This document shows, in pieces, positions 7,929 through 14,784 of a DNA stretch of 64,000 bases. Every line of letters begins with the position of its first letter. Position 1 is the stretch's first letter. The notes beneath the pieces are model-generated. The model was not told the origin of the DNA, did not search any database, and saw only the letters and a program-made list of their open reading frames with translations. The stretch comes from Streptomyces sp. TSRI0107 (GTDB taxonomy: Bacteria > Actinomycetota > Actinomycetes > Streptomycetales > Streptomycetaceae), in assembly GCF_001905845.1 (NCBI RefSeq), contig NZ_LIVZ01000003.1:372001-436000 (forward strand), in the 5' to 3' direction. The translations under genes and the position numbers were made by a program.

Positions 7929-8816
7929 ATGCGGGTACCGGCGATCGTCGAGGCTCCGTCCGTGCTCGGTCTGCGGCCGTCCGGCGTCCAGGACCTGCCG
8001 TGCGCCCTGCTCGGCGCGGGCCTGGCGGACCTTCCCGGGTCCGTGCGGGCGGGACGGGTCGAGCCGCCGCCGTACGACGCCCGGCGCGACCCCGGTACCG
8101 GCGTGCTCAACCCGGCCGGCATCGCGGAGTACTCCGTGCGTCTCGCGGACGTGGTCGGCGGTGTCCTCGACGCGGGGCGCTTCCCCGTCGTCCTCGGCGG
8201 CGACTGCAGCATCCTGCTCGGCAACCTGCTCGCCCTGCGCCGCCGGGGCAGGCACGGCCTGCTGTTCCTCGACGGCCACACCGACTTCTACCAGCCGTCG
8301 GCGGAACCGGTCGGGGAGGTCGCGTCCATGGAGCTGGCCCTGGCCACGGGGCGCGGGCCACGGCGGCTGACCGACCTGGAGGGGCGCGGTCCCCTGCTGC
8401 GGGACGAGGACGTCGTGGTCCTGGGGTTCCGTGACGCCGGTGAATCCGCTCGGGCGGGGATGCAGCCGCTGCCGCCGGGGCTGTACGCCGTCGGCCTGGA
8501 CGGCGTCCGGGCGGTCGGCGCCGGGGCGGCGGCCCGCGAGGCGGTGGCACGGCTCGGTGCCGTCCGGTACTGGGTCCACCTCGACGTGGACGTGCTCGAC
8601 GACGCGGTGATGCCGGCGGTCGACTACCGGCAGCCCGACGGGCTGACCTGGGCGGAGCTGGAGGAGGTGCTGGGCACGGCGCTGACCGGCGAGCGGGCCG
8701 TCGGCCTCGATGTCACGATCTTCAACCCGCGCCTCGATCCCGACGGATCCATCGCCGCCCGTCTGACGCGGTGCCTGCGCCAGGCGCTGGCGGGAACGGC
8801 CGGGACGTCTGCCTGA
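7929..8816 (+). CDS. Arginase/agmatinase-family protein with a Cys at a metal-ligand position
   Basis: A 295-residue ureohydrolase-fold protein. Manganese-binding blocks are GGDCS (C93), DGHTD (D115, H117, D119) and HLDVDVLDD (D219, D221). In typical arginases and agmatinases the first block is GGDHS and its His binds the first metal; here it is Cys. The family hydrolyses guanidino compounds such as arginine, agmatine, guanidinobutyrate or formiminoglutamate. The Cys variant, if unable to bind two metals, might act differently or be inactive. It is cytoplasmic and lies in tandem after the methyltransferase. A strong hairpin follows at 8895-8928. Confidence 0.85.
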   Translation: MRVPAIVEAPSVLGLRPSGVQDLPCALLGAGLADLPGSVRAGRVEPPPYDARRDPGTGVLNPAGIAEYSVRLADVVGGVLDAGRFPVVLGGDCSILLGNLLALRRRGRHGLLFLDGHTDFYQPSAEPVGEVASMELALATGRGPRRLTDLEGRGPLLRDEDVVVLGFRDAGESARAGMQPLPPGLYAVGLDGVRAVGAGAAAREAVARLGAVRYWVHLDVDVLDDAVMPAVDYRQPDGLTWAELEEVLGTALTGERAVGLDVTIFNPRLDPDGSIAARLTRCLRQALAGTAGTSA

Positions 8817-8864
8817 CCGCCCTGCCGCCCGCTCGGCGCGGGTCGAGCACGACGGCCGGTGCGG

Positions 8865-8908
8865 ACACGCCTGGGGCGCCCCGTACGCGAACACGCCTGG
8901 GGCGCCCC
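8865..8908. repeat. Duplicated 18-nt terminator arm
   Basis: ACACGCCTGGGGCGCCCC occurs at 8865-8882 and again at 8891-8908. The second copy is the left arm of the hairpin at 8895-8928, so the right arm at 8915-8928 could pair with either copy, giving two alternative stems. Confidence 0.8.
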
Positions 8909-8928
8909 TTCCGCGGGGCGCCCCAGGC
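8895..8928. terminator. Strong bidirectional terminator hairpin
   Basis: Perfect 14-bp arms GCCTGGGGCGCCCC (8895-8908) and GGGGCGCCCCAGGC (8915-8928) with a 6-nt loop. It lies between the convergent arginase-family gene and the DUF4396 gene and probably serves both. Confidence 0.75.
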
Positions 8929-8949
8929 CTGGACCGACGGCGGTGTGCG

Positions 8950-9480
8950 TCAGTGGTAGGCGTGGACGACGGCGTGGCCCTTGCCGCGGCCGATCATCCA
9001 CTTGTTGACCGGCGTGGTGATCACGAAGGCGACCGCGAAGCCACCCAGCAGGGCGAACCAGAACAGCCCCTCCGAGAGATGGGCGTCCATCGCACCCGGG
9101 GTGAGCGCGATGATCGCGTTGTCGACCAGTTCCATCACCGCGATCGAGACGGTGTCCGCGGCGAGCGCCACCTTCAGCGCGCTCTTGAAGTCCAGCCCGG
9201 CCCGCAGGACCGCGAACAGGGTGAACGAGTAACCGAAGAGGAACGCCAGCCCGATCGCCAGGACCATGGTCTGCACATTGCCCCACATCAGGGCGGTGCC
9301 GATCACCATGCCGAGGATCTCGCCGATGGCGCACCCGGTGAGGCAGTGCAGCGTCGCCTTCACGGCCATGCCCCACGAAGCCGGACCGTGCCCATGTCCG
9401 TGACCGTGCGCGTGACCTTCGCCGTGCCCGGTGTGCTCGGCCTGGTGGGCGCTGTGGTGGTGATGAGCGGTGTGGTCCAT
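8950..9480 (-). CDS. DUF4396 membrane protein with His-rich N-terminus
   Basis: A 176-residue membrane protein. The first 35 residues are extremely His-rich (MDHTAHHHHSAHQ, later HAHGHGHGHG), followed by about four hydrophobic helices containing LHCLTGCAIGEILGMVIG and VMELVDNAIIALTPGAM, the DUF4396 pattern. The His cluster suggests binding of copper or a similar metal, possibly in transport or sensing. The ATG at 9480 follows GGGGAG. Its promoter region, shared with the DUF6153 gene, contains a CsoR-type palindrome (9544-9560). The function of DUF4396 is not established; copper involvement is inferred. Confidence 0.85.
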   Translation of the reverse strand: MDHTAHHHHSAHQAEHTGHGEGHAHGHGHGHGPASWGMAVKATLHCLTGCAIGEILGMVIGTALMWGNVQTMVLAIGLAFLFGYSFTLFAVLRAGLDFKSALKVALAADTVSIAVMELVDNAIIALTPGAMDAHLSEGLFWFALLGGFAVAFVITTPVNKWMIGRGKGHAVVHAYH

Positions 9481-9543
9481 GACGTTCTCCCCAAATCCCG
9501 TCCGGCGGGGCGATGTCTCTTCCGGCCCCACGTCTCGGACTAT

Positions 9544-9560
9544 ATACCCCCTGGGGGTAT
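9544..9560. promoter_or_regulatory. CsoR-type copper operator
   Basis: ATACCCCCTGGGGGTAT is a perfect 8-bp-arm palindrome around a single T. Copper-sensing CsoR repressors of actinobacteria bind sites of the form TAC-C-rich / G-rich-GTA, and this matches closely. It lies between the divergent DUF4396 (start 9480) and DUF6153 (start 9640) genes, both His/Met-rich, so copper-induced derepression of both is likely. No csoR gene is in the window. Confidence 0.8.
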
Positions 9561-9639
9561 GCGCGCCAGAGTTGTCGTGAGGCACTTGGTACGGTCGGGG
9601 CGCGGGGCGGACGCCCGGCGGGCGAAGAGAGGAACGAGC

Positions 9640-10056
9640 GTGCGCGCGAAGCGGTACGTACGGGCGGGCGGGGCCTTCGGGCAACTGCTGCTCGTCGCCG
9701 CCCTCACGCTCGGCGTCTTCGTGATGCACACGCTCGGACACCCGGAGGAGCACTCCGGCACGGCGATGTCCGCCACGTCCCATGCCGCACCGCACGACGC
9801 CCGCCCCGCCGCCGCGCCGGCGGACCCGGCCGCCCACTCGGCGGCCACCCACGAGCCGCCGACGGGGATGGACATGCTCTCGCTGTGCGTGGCGGTTCTG
9901 TTCGGCGCCTGGGCGCTCGCCTCACTGCTGCGCTCGGCGTTCGTCCGGCATGGCGAGTGGCTGGCGCGCCTGCTCGGCCGGCTGGCCGCCGCGCTGCGAC
10001 CCAACCCGCCCCCTCGCGGCCCCGATCTCACCCAGTTGTCGGTCCTGCGGCTGTAG
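9640..10056 (+). CDS. DUF6153-type membrane protein, His/Met-rich
   Basis: A 138-residue protein with an N-terminal transmembrane helix (GQLLLVAALTLGVFVMHTLG), an extracytoplasmic loop rich in His, Met, Ala and Pro (HPEEHSGTAMSATSHAAPH, then SAATHEPPTGMDM), a second helix (LSLCVAVLFGAWALASLL) and a basic C-terminal tail. This is the layout of DUF6153 proteins. The GTG at 9640 follows GAGAGGA. The His/Met loop would suit binding Cu(I)/Cu(II) outside the membrane. It is the first gene after the CsoR-type site and is followed by a DUF305 lipoprotein, probably in one operon. Confidence 0.75.
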   Translation: MRAKRYVRAGGAFGQLLLVAALTLGVFVMHTLGHPEEHSGTAMSATSHAAPHDARPAAAPADPAAHSAATHEPPTGMDMLSLCVAVLFGAWALASLLRSAFVRHGEWLARLLGRLAAALRPNPPPRGPDLTQLSVLRL

Positions 10057-10164
10057 GCCGAACCGCCTCCGCGGGCGTGCGCACCTGCGCCGTCCGGCGG
10101 CTTCGCGCGCCCGCACAGCCAGCGGAAACAGCCAACAGCACCGACGTACGAGGTGACATCCACC

Positions 10165-10800
10165 ATGACTGCCTTCACACGCACCAAGTACCGCACTTCC
10201 GCCACCCGTCTCGCCGCAGCGGCGGCAGCGGTGAGCGCCGGAGTCCTGCTCCTCACCGCCTGCGGAGGCGACGGGGACGGGAACCAGGGCGGGAACGAGG
10301 CCGGCACGAGCGGCTTCAACGACGCCGACGTCCTCTTCGCGCAGCAGATGATCCCGCACCACGAGCAGGCCCTGGAGATGGCACGGCTCGTCGACGGCCG
10401 GGCCGACGACGAGGAGATCAAGGACATCGCCGGGAAGATCGAGCAGGCCCAGGACCCGGAGATCCGGACCTTGAAGGGCTGGCTGAAGAGCTGGAAGCAG
10501 CCGACCGCCGCGGAGTCGGCGTCCGGGATGAACCACGGGAGCCACGGCGGCGACGGCGGGGACGAGAGCGCCGGGATGATGTCCGACGCGGACATGGCGG
10601 AGCTGAAGGGCCTCAAGGGCGCCGCGTTCGACAGGGCGTTCGCCGAGATGATGATCGAACATCACAACGGGGCCGTCGCCATGGCCGAGGACGAGCGGCG
10701 GGACGGCCGCAACGGCGAGGCGAAGGGGATGGCCGACGACATCGTCGAGAGCCAGTCCGCCGAGATCGAGCGGCTGCAGGGCGTCCTCGACCGGCTCTGA
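10165..10800 (+). CDS. DUF305 lipoprotein
   Basis: A 211-residue exported protein. A basic N-terminus and hydrophobic stretch end in the lipobox LLTAC, so it is probably a lipoprotein anchored outside the membrane. The mature part has the two DUF305 halves, each with a conserved His pair: QQMIPHHEQALEMA and EMMIEHHNGAVAMAE, separated by a Met/His-rich linker (SGMNHGSHGGD). DUF305 members include copper-binding periplasmic proteins. The ATG at 10165 was chosen over the GTG at 10153 because GAGGTGA at 10150-10156 is its ribosome binding site. It lies downstream of DUF6153 in the probable copper module. Confidence 0.85.
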   Translation: MTAFTRTKYRTSATRLAAAAAAVSAGVLLLTACGGDGDGNQGGNEAGTSGFNDADVLFAQQMIPHHEQALEMARLVDGRADDEEIKDIAGKIEQAQDPEIRTLKGWLKSWKQPTAAESASGMNHGSHGGDGGDESAGMMSDADMAELKGLKGAAFDRAFAEMMIEHHNGAVAMAEDERRDGRNGEAKGMADDIVESQSAEIERLQGVLDRL

Positions 10801-10818
10801 TCGCGTGCAGGACCTCAC

Positions 10819-10866
10819 GGCCCCGCACGGCGCGCCGGCTTCGGCCCGCGTCAGTCGTGCGGGGCC
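10819..10866. terminator. Bidirectional terminator between DUF305 and ArsR genes
   Basis: Arms GGCCCCGCACG (10819-10829) and CGTGCGGGGCC (10856-10866) pair perfectly across a 26-nt loop that itself is GC-rich. The right arm overlaps the last codons of the convergent ArsR gene. Confidence 0.6.
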
Positions 10867-11210
10867 TTCCCGCTGACCCGGTGGTCGGCGTGACTGAGGG
10901 CCTCCAGGACGAGCCGGCGCAGATGGCCGTCGCGCAGGCGGTAGTGGATGTGCCGGCCCTCGCGCCGGGACTCGACCAGCCCGGCGAGGCGGAGCTTCGC
11001 CAGGTGCTGGCTGACCGCCGTGCGCGACGCCCCGCAGCGTTCGGTCAGCGAGCCGACGTCCGACTCCCCCCGCGCCAGGAGCCACAGCAGGTGCAGACGG
11101 GTCGGCTCGGACAGCATCGCGAACACCTCGGCGGCCTCGGCGAGGCGCGCGCTGTCCGGTGGGCGCAGATGCGCCTCGCGTGCGGGTGGGGCGGGCTCGC
11201 GGGCAGGCAT
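10851..11210 (-). CDS. ArsR-family winged-helix regulator
   Basis: A 119-residue protein with the ArsR fold: EVFAMLSEPTRLHLLWLLARGESDVGSLTERCGASRTAVSQHLAKLRLAGLVESRREGRHIHYRL. Cys in TERCGAS is at the position used for metal binding in some members, but a full metal site cannot be confirmed. The start at ATG 11210 (MPAREPAPP) is preferred; the frame stays open upstream to 11276. The 21-bp palindrome at 11272-11292 lies just upstream and is the likely autoregulatory operator, shared with the divergent reductase gene. Confidence 0.8.
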   Translation of the reverse strand: MPAREPAPPAREAHLRPPDSARLAEAAEVFAMLSEPTRLHLLWLLARGESDVGSLTERCGASRTAVSQHLAKLRLAGLVESRREGRHIHYRLRDGHLRRLVLEALSHADHRVSGKAPHD

Positions 11211-11271
11211 GCGGTACAGCCTAGAACCGCGCAGCTCGGCACGGCCGCCCACTGAAGGCTGACTTATCCCT

Positions 11272-11292
11272 CTCATAAGGCTGCCTTATGAG
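11272..11292. promoter_or_regulatory. Perfect 21-bp palindrome in divergent promoter region
   Basis: CTCATAAGGC and GCCTTATGAG flank a single T with no mismatch. The site lies between the ArsR gene (start 11210, minus) and the reductase gene (start 11383, plus). AT-rich arms in an otherwise GC-rich sequence are typical of an operator, most simply for the adjacent ArsR protein. Confidence 0.75.
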
Positions 11293-11318
11293 CCCATAGA
11301 TAGGACCCGCGTACCGAC

Positions 11319-11342
11319 TTAGGCTTGCCTTAGCTTAGGCTT
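11319..11342. promoter_or_regulatory. Candidate iron box (DmdR/IdeR type)
   Basis: TTAGGCTTGCCTTA (11319-11332) is a near-palindrome related to the TTAGGTTAGGCTAACCTAA-type iron box of actinobacterial DtxR-family repressors, with a second CTTAGGCTT at 11334-11342. It lies 40-60 nt upstream of the reductase start. The match is partial, so this is only a candidate. Confidence 0.4.
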
Positions 11343-11382
11343 CCCCACGAGTCGCTTGTCGTCACTCGAAGGGAACCTGATC

Positions 11383-12747
11383 ATGCCCCGCCCCCTGCGG
11401 GTAGCCATCGTCGGAGCCGGCCCCGCCGGGATCTACGCCGCCGACGCCCTGCTCAAGTCCGAGGTGGCCGCCGAGCCCGGCGTGTCCATCGACCTCTTCG
11501 AGCGGATGCCGGCGCCGTTCGGCCTCATCCGTTACGGCGTCGCCCCCGACCACCCCCGGATCAAGGGCATCATCACCGCCCTCCACCAGGTGCTCGACAA
11601 GCCGCAGATCCGCCTTTTCGGCAACGTCGACTACGGCACCGACATCAGCCTGGACGACCTGCGTTCGTTCTACGACGCGGTGATCTTCTCCACCGGTGCG
11701 ACGGCCGACCGCGCCCTCCCCATCCCGGGCATCGACCTCGACGGCTCCTACGGCGCAGCCGACTTCGTCTCCTGGTACGACGGCCACCCGGACGTGCCGC
11801 GCACCTGGCCGCTGGAGGCGGAGAAGGTCGCCGTCCTCGGCGTCGGCAACGTCGCGCTCGACATCGCGCGCATCCTCGCCAAGACGGCGGACGAACTGCT
11901 GCCGACCGAGATCCCGCCGAACGTCTACGAGGGGCTGAAGGCCAACAAGGCCCTCGAGGTCCACGTCTTCGGCCGCCGCGGCCCGGCGCAGGCGAAGTTC
12001 AGCCCGATGGAGCTGCGCGAGCTGGACCACTCCCCCAACATCGAGGTCATCGTCGACCCGGAGGACATCGACTACGACGAGGGCTCGATCGAGACCCGGC
12101 GCGGCAACAAGCAGGCCGACATGGTCGCCAAGACCCTCGAGAACTGGGCGATCCGCGACGTCGGCGACCGTCCGCACAAGCTCTTCCTGCACTTCTTCGA
12201 GTCGCCCACCGAGATCCTCGGTGAGGACGGCAAGGTCGTGGGCCTGCGCACCGAGCGCACCGAGCTGGACGGCACCGGCAACGTCAAGGGCACCGGCAAG
12301 TTCACGGACTGGGACGTCGACGCGGTCTACCGCGCGGTGGGCTACCTCTCCGACAAGCTCCCGAAGCTGCCCTGGGACCTCGACTCCGGCACGGTGCCCG
12401 ACGAGGGCGGCCGGGTCATCGAGGAGGGCGGCGCCCACCTGCAGTCGGTGTACGTCACCGGCTGGATCCGGCGCGGCCCGGTGGGTCTCATCGGCCACAC
12501 CAAGGGTGACGCCAACGAGACCGTCGCCAACCTGCTGGACGACTTCGCTGGCGGCCGTCTGCAGACGCCCGAGGCGCCCGAGCCCGAGGCCGTCGAGGCC
12601 TTCCTGGCCGAGCGGGACATCCGCTTCACCACCTGGGAGGGCTGGTACAAGCTGGACGCCGCCGAGAAGGCGCTGGGCGAGCCGCAGGGCCGCGAGCGCG
12701 TGAAGATCGTCGAGCGTGAGGACATGCTCAAGGCGAGCGGCGCGTAA
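11383..12747 (+). CDS. fprA: FprA-type ferredoxin/flavodoxin-NADP+ reductase
   Basis: A 454-residue FAD enzyme of the adrenodoxin-reductase group. The FAD-binding motif is VAIVGAGPAGIYAAD (about 7-21), followed by FERMPAPFGLIRYGVAPDHP; the NADPH-binding motif is VAVLGVGNVALDIARIL (about 145-161) with VHVFGRRGPAQAKF; and the C-terminal GWIRRGPVGLIGHTKGDANETV closes the FAD site. It transfers electrons between NADPH and ferredoxins that feed P450s and other redox enzymes. GAAGGGAA precedes ATG 11383. The promoter region carries the 21-bp palindrome and a possible iron box, suggesting metal- or iron-linked control. Length and motifs match mycobacterial FprA. Confidence 0.9.
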   Translation: MPRPLRVAIVGAGPAGIYAADALLKSEVAAEPGVSIDLFERMPAPFGLIRYGVAPDHPRIKGIITALHQVLDKPQIRLFGNVDYGTDISLDDLRSFYDAVIFSTGATADRALPIPGIDLDGSYGAADFVSWYDGHPDVPRTWPLEAEKVAVLGVGNVALDIARILAKTADELLPTEIPPNVYEGLKANKALEVHVFGRRGPAQAKFSPMELRELDHSPNIEVIVDPEDIDYDEGSIETRRGNKQADMVAKTLENWAIRDVGDRPHKLFLHFFESPTEILGEDGKVVGLRTERTELDGTGNVKGTGKFTDWDVDAVYRAVGYLSDKLPKLPWDLDSGTVPDEGGRVIEEGGAHLQSVYVTGWIRRGPVGLIGHTKGDANETVANLLDDFAGGRLQTPEAPEPEAVEAFLAERDIRFTTWEGWYKLDAAEKALGEPQGRERVKIVEREDMLKASGA

Positions 12748-12779
12748 GCACGTACGGCGCGCCGAGTGCGCGTCGGCCA

Positions 12780-12811
12780 GGGGCCCGGCGGCTGTGGTGC
12801 CGCCGGGCCCC
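12780..12811 (+). terminator. Terminator after reductase gene
   Basis: Twelve-base perfect arms GGGGCCCGGCGG (12780-12791) and CCGCCGGGCCCC (12800-12811) around an 8-nt loop, followed by TTCTCGTCT, 33 nt after the stop codon. Confidence 0.8.
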
Positions 12812-12918
12812 TTCTCGTCTCGTCGACACGTCAACTCGCCGGGTACCCCGGTTGATCTCCACCCGACCCCGGCGACGATACTGGCAGCTGCACGACGCCC
12901 CCGCTCACAGATGGACCC

Positions 12919-14118
12919 ATGTCGACCTCCACCACCGACCGCCCCACGACTCCCCCCACGGTGTGGCTGGCTCGCGGCCGCCATGTCGGTACCGCCGCCG
13001 AGGAGGTGCTGCGACGCAATCTGCGCGACCTCAAAGAGCGCGGCGTGATCCACGATCACATGGAGCCGCCCGAGACGGAGGGCGCCCGTGAGCGGGTCTT
13101 CGAGGCCCGCTGGCTGGTCGCCGGGGAGGTGACCGTACGGGCCCGGCTGGCCCTCTCGGACGCCTCGGACGGCGGCCGGGAGTGGGTGCTCGCCGCCGAG
13201 GCGGAGGCCGCCTGGGACCTCCAGTGGCCGTCACCCGTGACCATGTTCTGGCCCGAAGGCCCCGACGGCCCGGACAGCCCTGACGCCCCGACAGCCGGCT
13301 GGGACCGGGCGAGCGGTTCCGAACTGCGGCTCCGCGACATCAATCCGCTGCCGGCCGACGACAAGGACCTGCGGCGCGTCCTGCGCAACGCCGCGCCCGA
13401 CACCTGGACGGTCCATGTCGTCGTGCACGAGGCCATGACCCCGGACGAGAGCGGCCGGCGCCCGCTGAGCCCGCTGCTGCCGCCGGGAGTGCGGCACCGC
13501 GTGGTGGAGCACCGCGCCGCCCCGCACCAGCTGCGCGCCGTGAACTGGGCGCTGCGGGAGTTCGGCGTGGAGGTGCCGCGCGGCGGCGCCGTGGTCCTGC
13601 CCGGCATCCCCGCCCCGGAGGGGTACGACCGGGGCCGCTTCGCCGTGCGCAGCGTCTTCCTGGACGGCTCCCGGCCCACCGAGCTGATCGACGCGGTGAC
13701 CCGTTTCGCCCGCGCGCCGAGGCCGCTGCCGAAGGGCGCCGACGAGGTGCTGACCGCGCTACGCGAGGACTGGCACCTGCTGACGCTGGAGGAGGAGCTG
13801 GAGCGCGAGCGGGCCCTGGTGGCCATGTACGCCGAGGCGCTGGAGGCCATGACCAAGTCCCGTGACCTGTACCGGGAGGCCGCCGAGCGGGCGAACGAGG
13901 CGCTGGCCGCCTACCGGGAGTCCGCCGCCGCGGCGTCCCTCCCCGCCCCGCGCGAGCAGGAGCGGAATCAGGACACCCAGCCCGTCTCCCCGTTCCAGCA
14001 GCTGACCCGCACGCTGGAACGCCTCAAGGGCGGCGGAAAGGCCAAGCGCGCCGCCACGCCCGAAGCCCGGACGGACACCGAGGACCGGACCGGGACGCCC
14101 GGGCCCGAAGCGCCGTAG
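12919..14118 (+). CDS. Unrecognised protein with C-terminal coiled coil
   Basis: A 399-residue protein of unknown function. The N-terminal 280 residues look globular and mixed alpha/beta (WLVAGEVTVRARLALSD, TWTVHVVVHEAMTPDESGR, RGRFAVRSVFLDGSRPTELIDAV). Residues about 285-345 form a charged helix likely to be coiled coil (LEEELERERALVAMYAEALEAM, SRDLYREAAERANEALAAYRES), and the last 50 are a disordered, charged tail. There is no signal peptide or membrane segment. It stands alone between terminators at 12780 and 14128. The sequence style is that of widely conserved Streptomyces hypothetical proteins, but I cannot name a family. Confidence 0.75.
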   Translation: MSTSTTDRPTTPPTVWLARGRHVGTAAEEVLRRNLRDLKERGVIHDHMEPPETEGARERVFEARWLVAGEVTVRARLALSDASDGGREWVLAAEAEAAWDLQWPSPVTMFWPEGPDGPDSPDAPTAGWDRASGSELRLRDINPLPADDKDLRRVLRNAAPDTWTVHVVVHEAMTPDESGRRPLSPLLPPGVRHRVVEHRAAPHQLRAVNWALREFGVEVPRGGAVVLPGIPAPEGYDRGRFAVRSVFLDGSRPTELIDAVTRFARAPRPLPKGADEVLTALREDWHLLTLEEELERERALVAMYAEALEAMTKSRDLYREAAERANEALAAYRESAAAASLPAPREQERNQDTQPVSPFQQLTRTLERLKGGGKAKRAATPEARTDTEDRTGTPGPEAP

Positions 14119-14127
14119 CGGACACCG

Positions 14128-14164
14128 GGCCGGGCGAGCCGACGGTACGGATCGGCGCCCGGCC
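14128..14164 (+). terminator. Hairpin after the coiled-coil protein gene
   Basis: Nine-base arms GGCCGGGCG (14128-14136) and CGCCCGGCC (14156-14164), 10 nt after the stop codon; the 19-nt loop is long. Confidence 0.45.
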
Positions 14165-14576
14165 GGTTCCCGATCCTCGCATTCCTCGCTTTCTTCCTCC
14201 CCCTCCCTTCCCAGGCGTCCACCCGGCCCCTCCTCCTCCGCGCCCGCGCGACAGGTCGGGACCTGTGAGGCAATACCGGAGCCGTATCAGGGAATTGGAG
14301 GAGTGGACGGCCCATCACGCACTCGTTCCTACGCTCCGCGCACTCGCCGGACCTCAGGCCGGTCGCCTCTCCGTAATCCTCGCCGGACTCAACCGCGGGG
14401 CGCCCTGAACCGTCTCAGGTTCAGGGCGCCCGCACCCAGAAGAACTACGGAGCGTAAGGAAACCAACCAGGCGTTCGATTCGTATAAGTCCATGAAAGCC
14501 CTGGAGATCCAGCGGGCGCGGTCAGGTAGTCGGCCCGCCGCGGCTTCACCGGGGCAGCACCGACGAGGGAGAGACG
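14165..14576. other. Intergenic region upstream of the RiPP locus
   Basis: No gene with convincing codon bias was found in these 412 nt. It holds a T/C-rich run (14171-14240), the strong hairpin at 14398-14431, and a stretch of lower GC (14435-14500) containing GTATAAG (14482-14488), a possible -10 element without a clear -35. The promoter for the RiPP precursor gene probably lies between the hairpin and 14577. Confidence 0.5.
14398..14431. terminator. Perfect 14-bp hairpin upstream of tgmA
   Basis: GGGCGCCCTGAACC (14398-14411) and GGTTCAGGGCGCCC (14418-14431) pair without mismatch around GTCTCA. It stands 280 nt after the preceding gene and 146 nt before tgmA. It may be a terminator, or an attenuator if transcription of the RiPP genes begins upstream. 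Confidence 0.55.
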
Positions 14577-14768
14577 ATGCAACCGTTCGCGCTCAACTAC
14601 GCACGCCCGGCGGCGGAGTTGGACGTCGCCACCCCCTATGCCTACGACCCCGGACGGCAGCTGAACGTGCTGTTCGACGGCCGGATCGCCGCCACCGATC
14701 ACGCCTTGCTCCGGGAACTGGGGACCACGACGTCCACGGCGGGCTCCAAGACTCATTTCGACGACTGA
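14577..14768 (+). CDS. tgmA: Putative ATP-grasp-modified RiPP precursor (graspetide)
   Basis: A 63-residue peptide with the leader pattern of the ATP-grasp-target precursor family (PFALNYARPAAELDVATPY, then YDPGRQLNVLFDGRIA) and a C-terminal core rich in hydroxyl and acidic residues. Residues 50-63 read TTTSTAGSKTHFDD: four Thr/Ser in a row plus T54, S57 and T59 as possible ester donors, K58 as a possible amide donor, and D62, D63 as acceptors. GAGGGAGAGAC just upstream is an excellent ribosome binding site. The maturase gene starts 17 nt after the stop. The expected product is a side-chain-crosslinked macrocyclic peptide; ring pattern and activity are unknown. Confidence 0.85.
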   Translation: MQPFALNYARPAAELDVATPYAYDPGRQLNVLFDGRIAATDHALLRELGTTTSTAGSKTHFDD

Positions 14769-14784
14769 CCACGGACCGTCGAAG

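Noticed and set aside
14398..14431. tRNA or other structured RNA
   Set aside because: It is a single hairpin with no cloverleaf, no anticodon arm and no CCA-adjacent acceptor stem.
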